A stretch of 64,000 nucleotides of DNA from Chitinophaga sp. SYP-B3965. Its GTDB lineage: Bacteria > Bacteroidota > Bacteroidia > Chitinophagales > Chitinophagaceae. The position numbers and the translations under genes are program-made. How positions within the stretch are numbered: position 1 is the stretch's first letter; every line of letters starts with the position of its first letter. The stretch covers positions 1 to 64,000 of the forward strand of contig NZ_WJFD01000003.1 of the NCBI RefSeq assembly GCF_009647655.1. Reading direction: 5' to 3'. Below, in pieces: positions 33,083 to 42,707 of this stretch. The notes under the pieces are model-generated. The model saw only the letters and a list, made by a program, of their open reading frames with translations, did no database searches and was not told where the DNA came from.

Positions 33083-36000
33083 TTAAAACTGCACCATTGC
33101 ACCTATCGTAAACGTTCTTGTTTGCGGGTAGGTAACGTAGTTGCCATCACTGGTCCGTTCAGGGTCCAGTCCGGGAAATTTGCTCACAGTAAATACATTA
33201 TCTGCACTTGCATACACCCGGAGTGATTTCATGCTGAACCGGCTGATCAGGTTCAAAGGCATTGTATAACCCAGCTGCAGGTTACGAAGCCGCAAAAAAG
33301 ATGCATCTTTCAGGAAATAAGTAGAGGCGTATCGCTGTACCGGTTGATAACCATCTGCCACATAGATCTTAGGCATGGTGTTGGTAGGATTCGTGGGTGT
33401 CCAGCGGTTCCGCCAGTCTGTAGTAGGCACTGATCCCTGCCTGAAAGGTTCAATCCCCCATCCGTTCACATATATCTTCTGCCCACGTGAACCGTAGAAT
33501 TGTGCACTCAGATCAAACGCCTTCCAGTTAAGGCCAAGGTTGAAGGCATATTGGAAAGTGGGATATTTCCCTTTCACATACGTGCGGTCCAGGTCATCTA
33601 CTTTATTATCTCCTGTTACATCCTTTATTTTCAGATCACCTGGTGTTGGTGTAACAAGCTGTGGGGGCGATTTCAGGATTTCGTCAGCGCTTTGGAAGAT
33701 GCCATCCCATATAAAGAGATAATATCCATCCAGTTCATGTCCTTCTTCCCTGATCGTTGTACCGCCGATCTCTTTCTTTCCGAATTTCTCCAGTGTATTT
33801 TTATACGTTTGGAAATTTGCATTGAGGCTATAACTAAAATCTTTTCCAATGTTATCGTTGTACTGAATATTGAACTCAAATCCTTTGTTCCTCACAGCAC
33901 CGTTGTTGATAATTGGCGCATTTAATCCCAGCCAGAGCGGTACCTGTGACTCTCTGAGGATATCAAAAGTGTATTTATTAAACCAGTCTGCCGTGATGTT
34001 CACCCGGTTATTGAAGGCGGAAATGTTGATGCCTAAGTCCAGCACACGGGTGCTTTCCCAGGTAAGGTTGGGATCTACCAGCGAGCTGGCTGAAAAGCCG
34101 TTGGTAACCTTCCCCCCGAATACATATGGACGATCGCTCAACGTAGGCTGATAGGGATAAGTACCAATATTCTGATTACCTAACTCTCCAAATGATCCGC
34201 GAAGTTTCAGATCATTTAACCAGGAAACATCTTTCAGGAAGGCTTCTTCTGAAATACGCCATGCCCCGGAAAAAGAATAGAACAAACCCCAGCGGTTGCT
34301 GGACGGAAGACGGGAAGTACCGTCATAACGAACACTGGCGCCGAGCAGATATTTATCCTTGTAATCATAGTTAACATTACCGTAAAAAGAACGGATGCCC
34401 CATTCGCTGGAAGTACCGCTATTTGTTTGTCCTTCAGCAGGGCCTGCATTCAGCTCCCGCAGCAGATTGGTGGCAAACTGTGTACGACCTGCATTTAGTT
34501 CATCGCCTGCATTATGTTCCTGCTGATAACCGGCTAATGCAGCCAGGTTATGCACGCCCAGTTTTTTCTTGTAAGTGAACTGGCTGTAAAAAACAGTATA
34601 CACATTCCCTGTATTGTTCACAGTAAGGCCGGGCGTTCCAACATCCAGCAGCCCTGCAGTGCTCATGTCGTTATAATAGAAGGTGGGCACCACGGGCCTG
34701 AAATCGTTGTTCTTTACGGCATTGTAATTCATGCCTGCCCTGTTTTCCCATCTTAATCCATCTATGATATCAACATCGAGAGAAAGATTGCCCTGTGCAT
34801 AATAATCCAATGAACGCGTGATCACATCTTCACCTACGATGGCAACCGTGTTCTTATTGCCCAATTCATTTGAATATCCTTTCTTGATCCATCTTCCATC
34901 AGGGGCGCGTGGAGGATAAAGCGGAGACTGGGCCAGTGTGGAAAGGAACATATCGCCGGCACCCTGCGGCGGGAATTCCCTGTCGCCATACCGCATCTGG
35001 ATGTTTGTTCCCAGTGTTACTCTTTTATTTACCCTGGAACTAAGCCCCAGGTCCAAGGTGTATTTTTTATAATCAAATCCTATCATCACACCGGGTTGCA
35101 GATTTATACCCAGCCCCAGGCTGTAATTGATATTCTCTTTTCCACCGCTCATATTCAGATAATGGTTCTGTGTGTAAGCCGTGCGGAACAGATCGTCCAG
35201 CCAGTTATGGTTAGGATATTTCACACGGTCCGTAGCATTCTGATAGAGATCTATCTGCTGCTGCGTGTACAAAGGAGCAAGCCCGGAATTGGTACGTGCC
35301 TCGTTGGACAACTGCATGTACTCTGCAGAATTGGTGATCACATCCGGGATCTTGGTTGTTTTTGAAATGCCCAGGTTATATCCGTATTGCAAAGTAAAAC
35401 CGGTGCCTTTTCCTTTTTTCGTTTTCACCACGATCACCCCGTTGGCCCCTCTGGACCCATAAATAGCGGCAGAAGCAGCGTCTTTCAATACAGAAACAGA
35501 TTCAATATCATTTGGATTCAATACACTCAGGCTGCCCGGTAATCCGTCTACGATCACCAGCGGATCATTCCCTGCACCACTAAAAGTGCTGATCCCCCTG
35601 ATCCGTAATACGATGTTCTCATTGCCTGGTTCCCCTGATCCCTGTGTTACCTGCAGGCCGGGCAGTTGCCCCTGCAACAGGCTCACAGGATTGGTGGCGG
35701 TACGTTTGTTCAGTTCAGCACCGCTTACAGTGGCTACAGCACTGGTAAGTTTATGTTTTTCCTGTGTGCCGTACCCTACAACCACTACTTCATTCAATCC
35801 GGCTACATCTTCTTTCATCACGATATCGAATGTTGTGCGGCCTTCCACACTGATCTCCTGTTTTATATAACCGATACCTGAGATCACCAGTATGGCGCCG
35901 GCAGGAACTTCCAGCGAAAAGGTGCCATCTGGATTGGTGAGTGTTCCGGTGCCTGTTCCTTTTACCTGTACAGTAATGTTAGGCACTGGATTTCCTTTTT

Positions 36001-36403
36001 CATCGGATACTTTACCGTTTATTCTTTGCGCCTGGATCTGTGCGACGTTTTTTTTAAACACTACCATCTTATTATCAATGATCGCATAATGCAGACCAGT
36101 GATACCAGAGATAGAATCCAGCACCTGTTTGAAAGGGACCTCTACCAGCTGAAGGCTCAGCCGGGGCAGTTTTTCCACTTCGGTATTGCTGTAATAAAAA
36201 ACATAACCGGTTTTCTTTTCGAGAAAACGAAAGGCCTTTTCTACTTCTATTTTTTCAAATGAAACGGATACCGTGTTCTGAGAATACCCTGCAGCAGATA
36301 CTTTGAAGAAGAGCAGTAAAAGTACTGCGGTGAATTTGATCAGTTGTATGATCTTCCCTGCGCATGCGGGCAACTTAAACAATTGTGTAATTGATCTTTT
36401 CAT
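33083..36403 (-). CDS. SusC/RagA TonB-dependent receptor with STN domain
   Basis: A 1106-residue outer-membrane transporter. After the signal region an STN (secretin/TonB N-terminal) domain lies at about 45-115. A carboxypeptidase-like barrel follows from about 128 (INGKVSDEKGNPVPNI). Then comes the TonB box region with VVVVGYGTQEK, the plug domain (LQGQLPGLQV, IYGSRGANGVIVVKTK) and the 22-strand barrel ending in F. The STN domain means it can signal to the anti-sigma factor encoded upstream as well as import a ligand. SusD follows 26 bases later. Confidence 0.95.
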   Translation of the reverse strand: MKRSITQLFKLPACAGKIIQLIKFTAVLLLLFFKVSAAGYSQNTVSVSFEKIEVEKAFRFLEKKTGYVFYYSNTEVEKLPRLSLQLVEVPFKQVLDSISGITGLHYAIIDNKMVVFKKNVAQIQAQRINGKVSDEKGNPVPNITVQVKGTGTGTLTNPDGTFSLEVPAGAILVISGIGYIKQEISVEGRTTFDIVMKEDVAGLNEVVVVGYGTQEKHKLTSAVATVSGAELNKRTATNPVSLLQGQLPGLQVTQGSGEPGNENIVLRIRGISTFSGAGNDPLVIVDGLPGSLSVLNPNDIESVSVLKDAASAAIYGSRGANGVIVVKTKKGKGTGFTLQYGYNLGISKTTKIPDVITNSAEYMQLSNEARTNSGLAPLYTQQQIDLYQNATDRVKYPNHNWLDDLFRTAYTQNHYLNMSGGKENINYSLGLGINLQPGVMIGFDYKKYTLDLGLSSRVNKRVTLGTNIQMRYGDREFPPQGAGDMFLSTLAQSPLYPPRAPDGRWIKKGYSNELGNKNTVAIVGEDVITRSLDYYAQGNLSLDVDIIDGLRWENRAGMNYNAVKNNDFRPVVPTFYYNDMSTAGLLDVGTPGLTVNNTGNVYTVFYSQFTYKKKLGVHNLAALAGYQQEHNAGDELNAGRTQFATNLLRELNAGPAEGQTNSGTSSEWGIRSFYGNVNYDYKDKYLLGASVRYDGTSRLPSSNRWGLFYSFSGAWRISEEAFLKDVSWLNDLKLRGSFGELGNQNIGTYPYQPTLSDRPYVFGGKVTNGFSASSLVDPNLTWESTRVLDLGINISAFNNRVNITADWFNKYTFDILRESQVPLWLGLNAPIINNGAVRNKGFEFNIQYNDNIGKDFSYSLNANFQTYKNTLEKFGKKEIGGTTIREEGHELDGYYLFIWDGIFQSADEILKSPPQLVTPTPGDLKIKDVTGDNKVDDLDRTYVKGKYPTFQYAFNLGLNWKAFDLSAQFYGSRGQKIYVNGWGIEPFRQGSVPTTDWRNRWTPTNPTNTMPKIYVADGYQPVQRYASTYFLKDASFLRLRNLQLGYTMPLNLISRFSMKSLRVYASADNVFTVSKFPGLDPERTSDGNYVTYPQTRTFTIGAMVQF

Positions 36404-36508
36404 ACTTCGGTGGAATTAAGGTTAAATGTTCAGAAATCGGGGTGTATGGACATACCATTCCCTATAGGGGAGCGCCCCTTATTTTGGTCGTAGAATACAT
36501 CATGAAGG

Positions 36509-37573
36509 TTATTTTATGATTACTGTATCATCTTCTATGGAATAATTAAAAGATTGTATTTCCTGTAGGATAGCCAATAATTTTTCGAGTGACAGGTTAT
36601 CTGCACGCCCGGTAAATCTCAAAGCAGAAAGTTGCGGGTCCTGTATAATAATTTTAATGCCGTACCAGCGTTCCAGCCTCCGGGCTATCAACTCCAGTGT
36701 TTCATTTTCAAAGAGAAAGCGGTTCCTTACCCAGGCTGTTTCTACCACCTGGCCGCTATCCATAGAACCAATGGCAGACAGGGCCTTTCGTTCAATGATC
36801 ATATTCTCCGACTGTTCGATGATGGTTGTTCCTTCGTTCTTTGCTTTTATATGTTTAAGGTCACTCACCACTAATTTTTGATTGGGTTGCAGCAGTACCC
36901 GCCTCACCTTGTTTGCCTCTTTCACCAATACTTCCACTGCTCCTGAGATCAAAGCCGTTTCTTCAAATCCCTCATCCTTGTAGGAACGAACATTGAATGT
37001 GGTGCCCAGTACCCTGATATCCATCTTTTCTGTATGAATGATAAATGGTTTGCCGGCATGCTGCTGTACATCAAAATACCCCTCACCACTCAGGAACACT
37101 TCCCTTGTCTCTTTATCAAACTTTGGCGGATACTTTAAAGTGCTGCCGGCATTGAGCCACACCATGGAACCATCCGAAAGGCGGATCCGTGTTTTCATGC
37201 CCGCATCTGTAGTGGCCAGCTTATATCCATCCTGTTGCCTGTATATAAAAAACAGGCTGGTGGCGATCACAAGGAAAAGCAGCGTGAATAATACAACACG
37301 GAACCGTGGCCGCTTTGCGGCTGCAGGCTCCTGCTCCAATATTACCGGAGTACTTTCCATCTCTTCTATTTCGAGCGCCACTTTATCTGCCCATGCAGCC
37401 GTCGCCTCTTCATTCATCAGGGGCTTCTTCGAAAAAGAAAGCTGATCCATTAAACCCAACTTCAGCCATAGGTCCGGATGCTCCAGTAACAATTGCTCCA
37501 GCTCTGTTTTTTCCTCATTTGAAATATCATTACGCCAGTAAAGGGCTAATAATTCCCATAGTCGATTGGTCAT
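36509..37573 (-). CDS. FecR-type anti-sigma factor
   Basis: A 354-residue inner-membrane protein that holds the ECF sigma factor inactive until the SusC signal arrives. The cytoplasmic N-terminal anti-sigma part covers 1-90, one membrane segment is at about 92-111, and the periplasmic FecR domain follows (TRIRLSDGSMVWLNAGS, FDVQQHAGKPFIIH). The C-terminal domain (LELIARRLERWYGIKI) is the STN-like receptor-contact part seen in Bacteroidota FecR proteins. The start lies 75 bases after the end of the sigma gene. Confidence 0.93.
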   Translation of the reverse strand: MTNRLWELLALYWRNDISNEEKTELEQLLLEHPDLWLKLGLMDQLSFSKKPLMNEEATAAWADKVALEIEEMESTPVILEQEPAAAKRPRFRVVLFTLLFLVIATSLFFIYRQQDGYKLATTDAGMKTRIRLSDGSMVWLNAGSTLKYPPKFDKETREVFLSGEGYFDVQQHAGKPFIIHTEKMDIRVLGTTFNVRSYKDEGFEETALISGAVEVLVKEANKVRRVLLQPNQKLVVSDLKHIKAKNEGTTIIEQSENMIIERKALSAIGSMDSGQVVETAWVRNRFLFENETLELIARRLERWYGIKIIIQDPQLSALRFTGRADNLSLEKLLAILQEIQSFNYSIEDDTVIIK

Positions 37574-37648
37574 TTATATGAGCATATGCGATTAATTAAT
37601 AGAAAGACAACTGTAAAAAGTAAAACAATTAAGCGGGGAGAAAAAAAA

Positions 37649-38206
37649 TCAGGAATGGGAAACTTTCAATGCTGTACTCAGCGCGCCCCATATCTTTTTA
37701 ATAGCGAGGGTCATTTGAACATTCACCGTAGCTTTTGAAATATCCAGCAGATGTGCCACCTGCTCGTAGGTAAGCCCGTCTTCTTTTACGAGGATGAAGA
37801 TCTGGCGGCATCTCGGGGGCAGCTGGTCTATCACAGACCGTATAGAAGTAACATCTTCTTTGCTGATCAGGATCTCTTCCGGGTTCTGGCCATGAATATT
37901 TACCTGCAACTCCCAGGCGGCAAGGTTAGCGGCACGGCGGCCTTTGCTTTTCAGGTAATTGAGGGCGGTATTTTTAACGGCTTTGAAGAGGTAGAATTTG
38001 ATGTTATCCGGAGGGGGCAGGTTTTCCCGTTGCTGCCAGATCTTAATGAACACGTCAGATACGATCTCCTCAGCTTCCTGGAGATTGTCTGTTATACTAT
38101 TGGCAAAATAGTGAAGGGAGGGGCCAAATTCATTCATGAGGCATTTGAATGACTTCATGTCCCCTGTTTTCCAAAACGTGCTGTAAGATGGCGGTTCTAT
38201 GCTCAT
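37649..38206 (-). CDS. ECF sigma-70 factor of the SusC-linked type
   Basis: A 185-residue extracytoplasmic-function sigma factor that presumably directs transcription of the downstream susC-susD genes. Region 2 shows EAEEIVSDVFIKIWQQRENL, and region 4 shows IDQLPPRCRQIFILVKEDGLTYEQVA with the HTH LLDISKATVNVQM. It is the first gene of the four-gene locus. The 144-base gap to the divergent HD gene has repeated TTTAGC words that may contribute to a promoter. Confidence 0.93.
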   Translation of the reverse strand: MSIEPPSYSTFWKTGDMKSFKCLMNEFGPSLHYFANSITDNLQEAEEIVSDVFIKIWQQRENLPPPDNIKFYLFKAVKNTALNYLKSKGRRAANLAAWELQVNIHGQNPEEILISKEDVTSIRSVIDQLPPRCRQIFILVKEDGLTYEQVAHLLDISKATVNVQMTLAIKKIWGALSTALKVSHS

Positions 38207-38350
38207 AAGCTGATCTACTAAAGCTAAAACACATTTTTATTAATTATTTAGCCATATTTAGCTAATTATGGTATTATATTACCGTGAAACTATCGCCAAC
38301 AAACGCTTTTAAAAAGCCCGAACTGGCCCATTATTTGCAAAACTGCTTAT

Positions 38351-38983
38351 ATGCACACAGATAGTATCAAAAACTACTGGCTGTTGTTAACCAATAGAAC
38401 ATCCGCCCGTAACCTAACTTTCGCCTCCCAAACCATTGAAAAGATCATTAAAAGGTACAGTGCGCCGGGCAGGCATTATCATGATATGGCACATCTCAGC
38501 GACCTGATATGCCTGCAACAGCAGTATGCACCTTTCATTGTTGATAACGACAGTTTACTGTATGCCATTTACTTCCACGATATTATCTATTCTGTAACCC
38601 GCAGTGATAACGAGGAAAGGAGCGCCCACGAAGCAGTGACCTTCTTAAACAGGATCGGTTACCCGGAGGATAAACAGCAGAAAGTATTTGCTTTCATTGC
38701 TGCCACCCAAAAGCACATCAACCCCCTTGGGGACCCCGACCTTGATTACCTGCTGGACTTTGACCTCCATATCCTTGGCTCCACCCCTCCCCAATATGAG
38801 GCGTATACAAAGCAGATCAGGAAAGAGTATTACCTCTACCCTTCCTTTATGTATAACAGGGGAAGAAAGAAAGTGTTACAGCATTTTTTAAGTCAGCCTG
38901 CCATTTACAAAACAGCTGTATTCAGGGAGAAATATGAAAAGAAAGCCAGGGAGAATATGGAGCGGGAATTAGACCAGCTTTAG
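38351..38983 (+). CDS. HD-domain protein, predicted phosphohydrolase
   Basis: A 210-residue cytoplasmic protein. The metal-binding residues of an HD fold are visible: RHYHDMAHL with His42, His44 and Asp45, FHD with His76-Asp77, and DFDLHILG with an acidic pair near 130. This is the family of small predicted metal-dependent HD phosphohydrolases found near nucleotide metabolism genes; its substrate is unknown. Its stop codon overlaps the stop of the convergent DUF4421 gene by four bases. Confidence 0.85.
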   Translation: MHTDSIKNYWLLLTNRTSARNLTFASQTIEKIIKRYSAPGRHYHDMAHLSDLICLQQQYAPFIVDNDSLLYAIYFHDIIYSVTRSDNEERSAHEAVTFLNRIGYPEDKQQKVFAFIAATQKHINPLGDPDLDYLLDFDLHILGSTPPQYEAYTKQIRKEYYLYPSFMYNRGRKKVLQHFLSQPAIYKTAVFREKYEKKARENMERELDQL

Positions 38984-39999
38984 AACAATGGTTTTTTCAG
39001 TTTGAACCTTTTTGCCACACTGAACCTTAAGTTCCCCGTGCCAAAGGTCTGATAGGTGCGGTTCACAGGGGATTCACTCCTGGTAACGAGGTCCACATAA
39101 TGCACCCCTATAAAGTATTTGCTGGAATTATACCCTGCAGATAAACGGACAGTATTATTCAGCTGCCAGCCAAACTCGCTGCGCTTCTTACGCCCGTCCA
39201 GGTAGTTCAGGGAAGTTCTGTTCACGCCTGCGCTGCCGGTTAAGGATGCAGTAATGAAGAAGTGTTTTTTGATCACTAACGTGTACGCATATCCAATATT
39301 GGCAGCGATGCTAACGCTGCTTGTTCTATTAAAAGGTTCATTATCGAAAAAGCCTTCCACGCCAAGGTTAGAAGGGATCAGGGCAGAATCGCCTTTCATC
39401 TTCCAGGCAAAAACCTCACCACCTACAATAAGGGAACCCGCACTCTTTTTCTGGTAATCGTTTTGGAGATAAGCCGCGCGGTAAGAGAATTTTTCATCGT
39501 TAAAGATATACTGCACATTCAGGCCAAGATCTGTATTGTACATATCCGGCCTTAAAGTAAGCGCTTCTGAATTGAACCGGCGGTTAGCCAGGAAATACCC
39601 TTTATAGTATTGACCATAGAAATCCACTACCAACTTTCGCAGATACATATGAGCCTGCAGATCGAGGTATTTGGTCTTGCCATATTTGTCGTCGTCATTA
39701 TTGATGAAGGGAAGTTTGAAACCCAGGTTAACGCCGATGAATTTATAGTTGAAGCCAAAACCCAGGTTATTGCTGGTGTTGGGACGGTACAGCACTTCTT
39801 CTTTCAGACGTTTATCTACGATATCATAATAGGTGTATTTCCGGGAGCCATAGATGCGCACGGTAAGATCTTCGGTATGATCTTCTATATAAGCAGAATC
39901 ATTTTCCGTTTGCAGCAATTTCTTCCAGCGCTGTTGCGCAGTGGCTGCCGATACAAACATAGAAAGCACCAGTAAAAGTACAACACAGCGTATATTCAT
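38980..39999 (-). CDS. DUF4421 family outer-membrane protein
   Basis: A 339-residue exported protein with a signal peptide (cleavage near ATAQQ). The body is a series of amphipathic strands ending in hydrophobic/aromatic residues, consistent with an outer-membrane barrel. I recognise it as DUF4421 from the SNNLGFGFNYKFIGVNLGF and PDMYNTDLGLNVQYIFN patterns. The function is unknown. It ends tail-to-tail with the HD-domain gene, overlapping by four bases, so neither has room for its own terminator. Confidence 0.82.
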   Translation of the reverse strand: MNIRCVVLLLVLSMFVSAATAQQRWKKLLQTENDSAYIEDHTEDLTVRIYGSRKYTYYDIVDKRLKEEVLYRPNTSNNLGFGFNYKFIGVNLGFKLPFINNDDDKYGKTKYLDLQAHMYLRKLVVDFYGQYYKGYFLANRRFNSEALTLRPDMYNTDLGLNVQYIFNDEKFSYRAAYLQNDYQKKSAGSLIVGGEVFAWKMKGDSALIPSNLGVEGFFDNEPFNRTSSVSIAANIGYAYTLVIKKHFFITASLTGSAGVNRTSLNYLDGRKKRSEFGWQLNNTVRLSAGYNSSKYFIGVHYVDLVTRSESPVNRTYQTFGTGNLRFSVAKRFKLKKPLF

Positions 40000-40029
40000 A
40001 ACAGTCAGTAGGCTTATAGCAAGATACGA

Positions 40030-40518
40030 TCAATCAGGCAATTCTATTACTTCCATGTTCTTCATTTCTCCTTTCACTATGTCAAAACGCACCAGTGTTT
40101 TCACCTTATGCCAGCCCTGTTTACCACATGCTCCCGGGTTGATGTGTAGCAATTGTAATGCCGGATCGGGCATTATTTTGAGTATATGCGAATGCCCGCT
40201 GATAAAGAGTTGTGGGCGTTTCTGTTTAATATATGGTTTTAAAGCGGTGGTATACCTGGGAGGATATCCCCCAATGTGGGTCATCCATACCTTCACCCCT
40301 TCGCAGGTGAACAGGTCGTGCTCAGGATAACGGACCCTCAATTCCTGCCCGTCCACATTGCCCCATACCGCCCTGAACGGTTTGAATGCTTCCAGTTCAT
40401 CTGCCAGCGCCATATTCCCGATATCACCGGCATGCCAGATCTGATCCACCTTCTCAAAATGATGGAACACTTTGGGGTGCAGGTAACTGTGCGTGTCAGA
40501 CATCAATCCAATCTTCAT
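40030..40518 (-). CDS. YfcE-like metallophosphoesterase
   Basis: A 162-residue metal-dependent phosphodiesterase of the MJ0936/YfcE group. The motifs are MSDTH (6-10, Asp8 and His10), GDIGN, GNVD, MTHIGG and SGHSH, in the normal order. Its ATG overlaps the hutG stop by four bases (ATGA), so it is translated with the histidine utilisation operon and may even be a co-opted member. A role in histidine breakdown is not known for this family; a housekeeping phosphoesterase carried in the operon is just as likely. Confidence 0.9.
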   Translation of the reverse strand: MKIGLMSDTHSYLHPKVFHHFEKVDQIWHAGDIGNMALADELEAFKPFRAVWGNVDGQELRVRYPEHDLFTCEGVKVWMTHIGGYPPRYTTALKPYIKQKRPQLFISGHSHILKIMPDPALQLLHINPGACGKQGWHKVKTLVRFDIVKGEMKNMEVIELPD

Positions 40519-41477
40519 ACTGCAAAGTAATTCATCACTATCTCATAGACAAGTGAAGCGGCCAGTTTTGCGGTACGGTTATCCTGGTCAAAAGTGGGGT
40601 TCACCTCTGCAATATCCGTCCCGGCCAGCTTTCCGCTCCTTAACACGGTGCGGTAACAATCCAGGAACAAAGCATCCGGCACCAGGCCGTTGTACGCTGT
40701 GGCACTCACGCCGGGGGCATAAGGAGAGGCAAATACATCCATGCAGGTGGTGAGGTAGATCTTGTCTGTTCGTTTGATGAAAGCCTGGATGGCGCTCAGC
40801 AACTGATCACGATACTTCTGTTGGAAGAGGGAGGCCTGGAGGTATTCTGCTCCGAGGGTTTCTGCGGTTTGAAAGAGTTTGCGGGTATTGCTGTTTTGTT
40901 GGATCCCCAGGGCTAAGTAATGGAAAGGCATGTTCTCCGCGGCCCTGTCCTGCGCTATCTGGAAGAAGCCGGTACCGGAACTGGGGCCATTTTCATCAGG
41001 CTCCCGGAGATCAAAATGTGCGTCGAAATTGATGATGCCCAGTTGTTCTGTTGTGCCTGTAAAACGCCTGATGCCCCTTTCATGTGCATAGGCTATTTCG
41101 TGGCCACCTCCCAGCAATACTGGCAGGTAGCCTTCTTTCAATAAATAATTAACAGTGGTTGAAAGCTCTTCCTGTGCCATCTCCAGCTGATTTCCTTCAC
41201 ATACGATATCACCAGCGTCTACCAATATATGGCCATCAAAATGCACAGGAAAGTTAGCGCACATCTTCCTGATAATACCAGGAGCCGCAGCAGCACCTGT
41301 TCTTCCTTTGTTGCGCCGTACACCTTCATCAGATGCAAAGCCTACTATCGCAATGCCTTTCTGGCCCTGTTGCAATATGGGTAATGATCCTCCGGTCTTT
41401 ACCTGTTGGTGCCAGCGCAGGGACAAGGGGTCATCTCCATCCTTGCGGCCCTCCCATGGTGCAGGTGCTAAAGTCAT
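40515..41477 (-). CDS. hutG: Formimidoylglutamase
   Basis: This enzyme hydrolyses N-formimidoyl-glutamate to glutamate and formamide, the last step of this histidine route. It belongs to the arginase/ureohydrolase family, with Mn ligands in GGGHE (123-127), DAHFD (152-156) and TCMDVF near the C-terminal third. The start is placed at the ATG at 41477 rather than the upstream ATG at 41513, because this ATG overlaps the hutI stop as ATGA, like other junctions in the operon. The upstream start would overlap hutI by 40 bases. With it the protein is 320 residues, the usual length. Confidence 0.92.
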   Translation of the reverse strand: MTLAPAPWEGRKDGDDPLSLRWHQQVKTGGSLPILQQGQKGIAIVGFASDEGVRRNKGRTGAAAAPGIIRKMCANFPVHFDGHILVDAGDIVCEGNQLEMAQEELSTTVNYLLKEGYLPVLLGGGHEIAYAHERGIRRFTGTTEQLGIINFDAHFDLREPDENGPSSGTGFFQIAQDRAAENMPFHYLALGIQQNSNTRKLFQTAETLGAEYLQASLFQQKYRDQLLSAIQAFIKRTDKIYLTTCMDVFASPYAPGVSATAYNGLVPDALFLDCYRTVLRSGKLAGTDIAEVNPTFDQDNRTAKLAASLVYEIVMNYFAV

Positions 41478-42691
41478 GCGATAACGGTTTGAATAAGTTC
41501 TCCATTCTTCCACACCATAAAAGGTTTCATTCTCCCCTGGTAATAAAGGATGTCCCGGTAATCTTTGCAGGGGTATGCCTGGAAATCTGCTTCGGGTGTT
41601 TCAATATCTAATGCTTTGGCGGCACGGGAAGTTAAAGCAGCGAATACTTCTGCGGTGGATAGTCTTTCTGCTGCGCTCATCACAGCTGCCTGCGTTAATA
41701 AGTCACCCATTGGTGCAGAGCCTGGATTCCAGTCACTGGCAATGGCTACACAGGCCCCGGCATCCAGGAGTTTGCGGGCAGGTGCATAGTGCATGCCCAA
41801 TCCTAATGATGCGCCGGGCAATACTACTGCTACTGTTTCAGATTGTGCCAGTTGCCGTATATCCGTTTCCGTGGAAGCTTCCAGGTGGTCTGCGGACAAT
41901 GCTTTTGTTTGCACTGCCACTTTGGATCCACCGCTGCTGAACTGATCAGCATGTACGGTGAGTTTAAATCCTGCTTTGGCTGCCTGCGTTAAAAATGCGG
42001 TTGCATCTGTAGTAGAGAATGCTGTTTCTTCAATGAAGATATCTACCCGGTTGGTGAGTTGTTCTTCTTTCAACACAGGTAGTAGTTCATTTACTATCCA
42101 GTGGAGATAAGCTTTTTCATCTCCGTCAAAATCACGTGGGCGCATATGTGCAGCCAGGCAGGTAGGAATAAGGGTTGCTTTGGTGTATAATCCTGCGGAA
42201 CGAATAGCCCGCAGCATGGTGAGTTCTGCTTCCATATTAAGCCCGTATCCGCTCTTCACTTCTATCGTTGTTACGCCATCTCTCAGATGACGGTCTGCAC
42301 GGGCAACGGTATTTTCTATTAATGCGGCTTCCCCTGCTTCACGTGTTTTAGTCACGGAATCCCAGATGCCGCCACCGGCGCGGGCAATGTCCAGGTAAGA
42401 CTTTCCGGCGATGCGCATGGCATAATCACGGTTCCTGCTGCCGGCAAAACAAATGTGTGTATGCGCATCAATAAAACCTGGTAATAACACAGCAGGTTCT
42501 TCTATGTAAAACGTGGCAATGCCCGGGTATTGTTTTTGCAGTGCTGCAAAATCCCCCATCGCTATTACTTTCCCTTCCTGCATGATCACGCCACCCTGTT
42601 CAATGATCTCCAGCTGCTCGTCTTTCAACGGGCCTTTGAGGTGTAAACCCTTTAAAGGAAGTATTTGTGAAAATGGTCCGGTCAGTTTCAT
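41474..42691 (-). CDS. hutI: Imidazolonepropionase
   Basis: This amidohydrolase opens the imidazolone ring to form N-formimidoyl-glutamate. The metal motif DAHTH (75-79) follows the PGFID strand. The later histidines (VHADQFSS, AGASLGLGMHYAPARK) and the DWNPGSAPMG block of HutI are present. At 405 residues it has normal length. It sits between hutU and hutG in pathway order, 16 bases after hutU. Confidence 0.95.
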   Translation of the reverse strand: MKLTGPFSQILPLKGLHLKGPLKDEQLEIIEQGGVIMQEGKVIAMGDFAALQKQYPGIATFYIEEPAVLLPGFIDAHTHICFAGSRNRDYAMRIAGKSYLDIARAGGGIWDSVTKTREAGEAALIENTVARADRHLRDGVTTIEVKSGYGLNMEAELTMLRAIRSAGLYTKATLIPTCLAAHMRPRDFDGDEKAYLHWIVNELLPVLKEEQLTNRVDIFIEETAFSTTDATAFLTQAAKAGFKLTVHADQFSSGGSKVAVQTKALSADHLEASTETDIRQLAQSETVAVVLPGASLGLGMHYAPARKLLDAGACVAIASDWNPGSAPMGDLLTQAAVMSAAERLSTAEVFAALTSRAAKALDIETPEADFQAYPCKDYRDILYYQGRMKPFMVWKNGELIQTVIA

Positions 42692-42707
42692 TCGTTTTGG
42701 TTTTATG

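Noticed and set aside
36467..36478. GGGGAGCGCCCC hairpin between fecR and susC as a terminator
   Set aside because: No T-tract follows on either strand, and the operon must continue through it. It is left unlabelled.
41478..41513. Upstream ATG for hutG (41513)
   Set aside because: It would overlap hutI by 40 bases. The ATG at 41477 gives the ATGA junction seen at the neighbouring joints.
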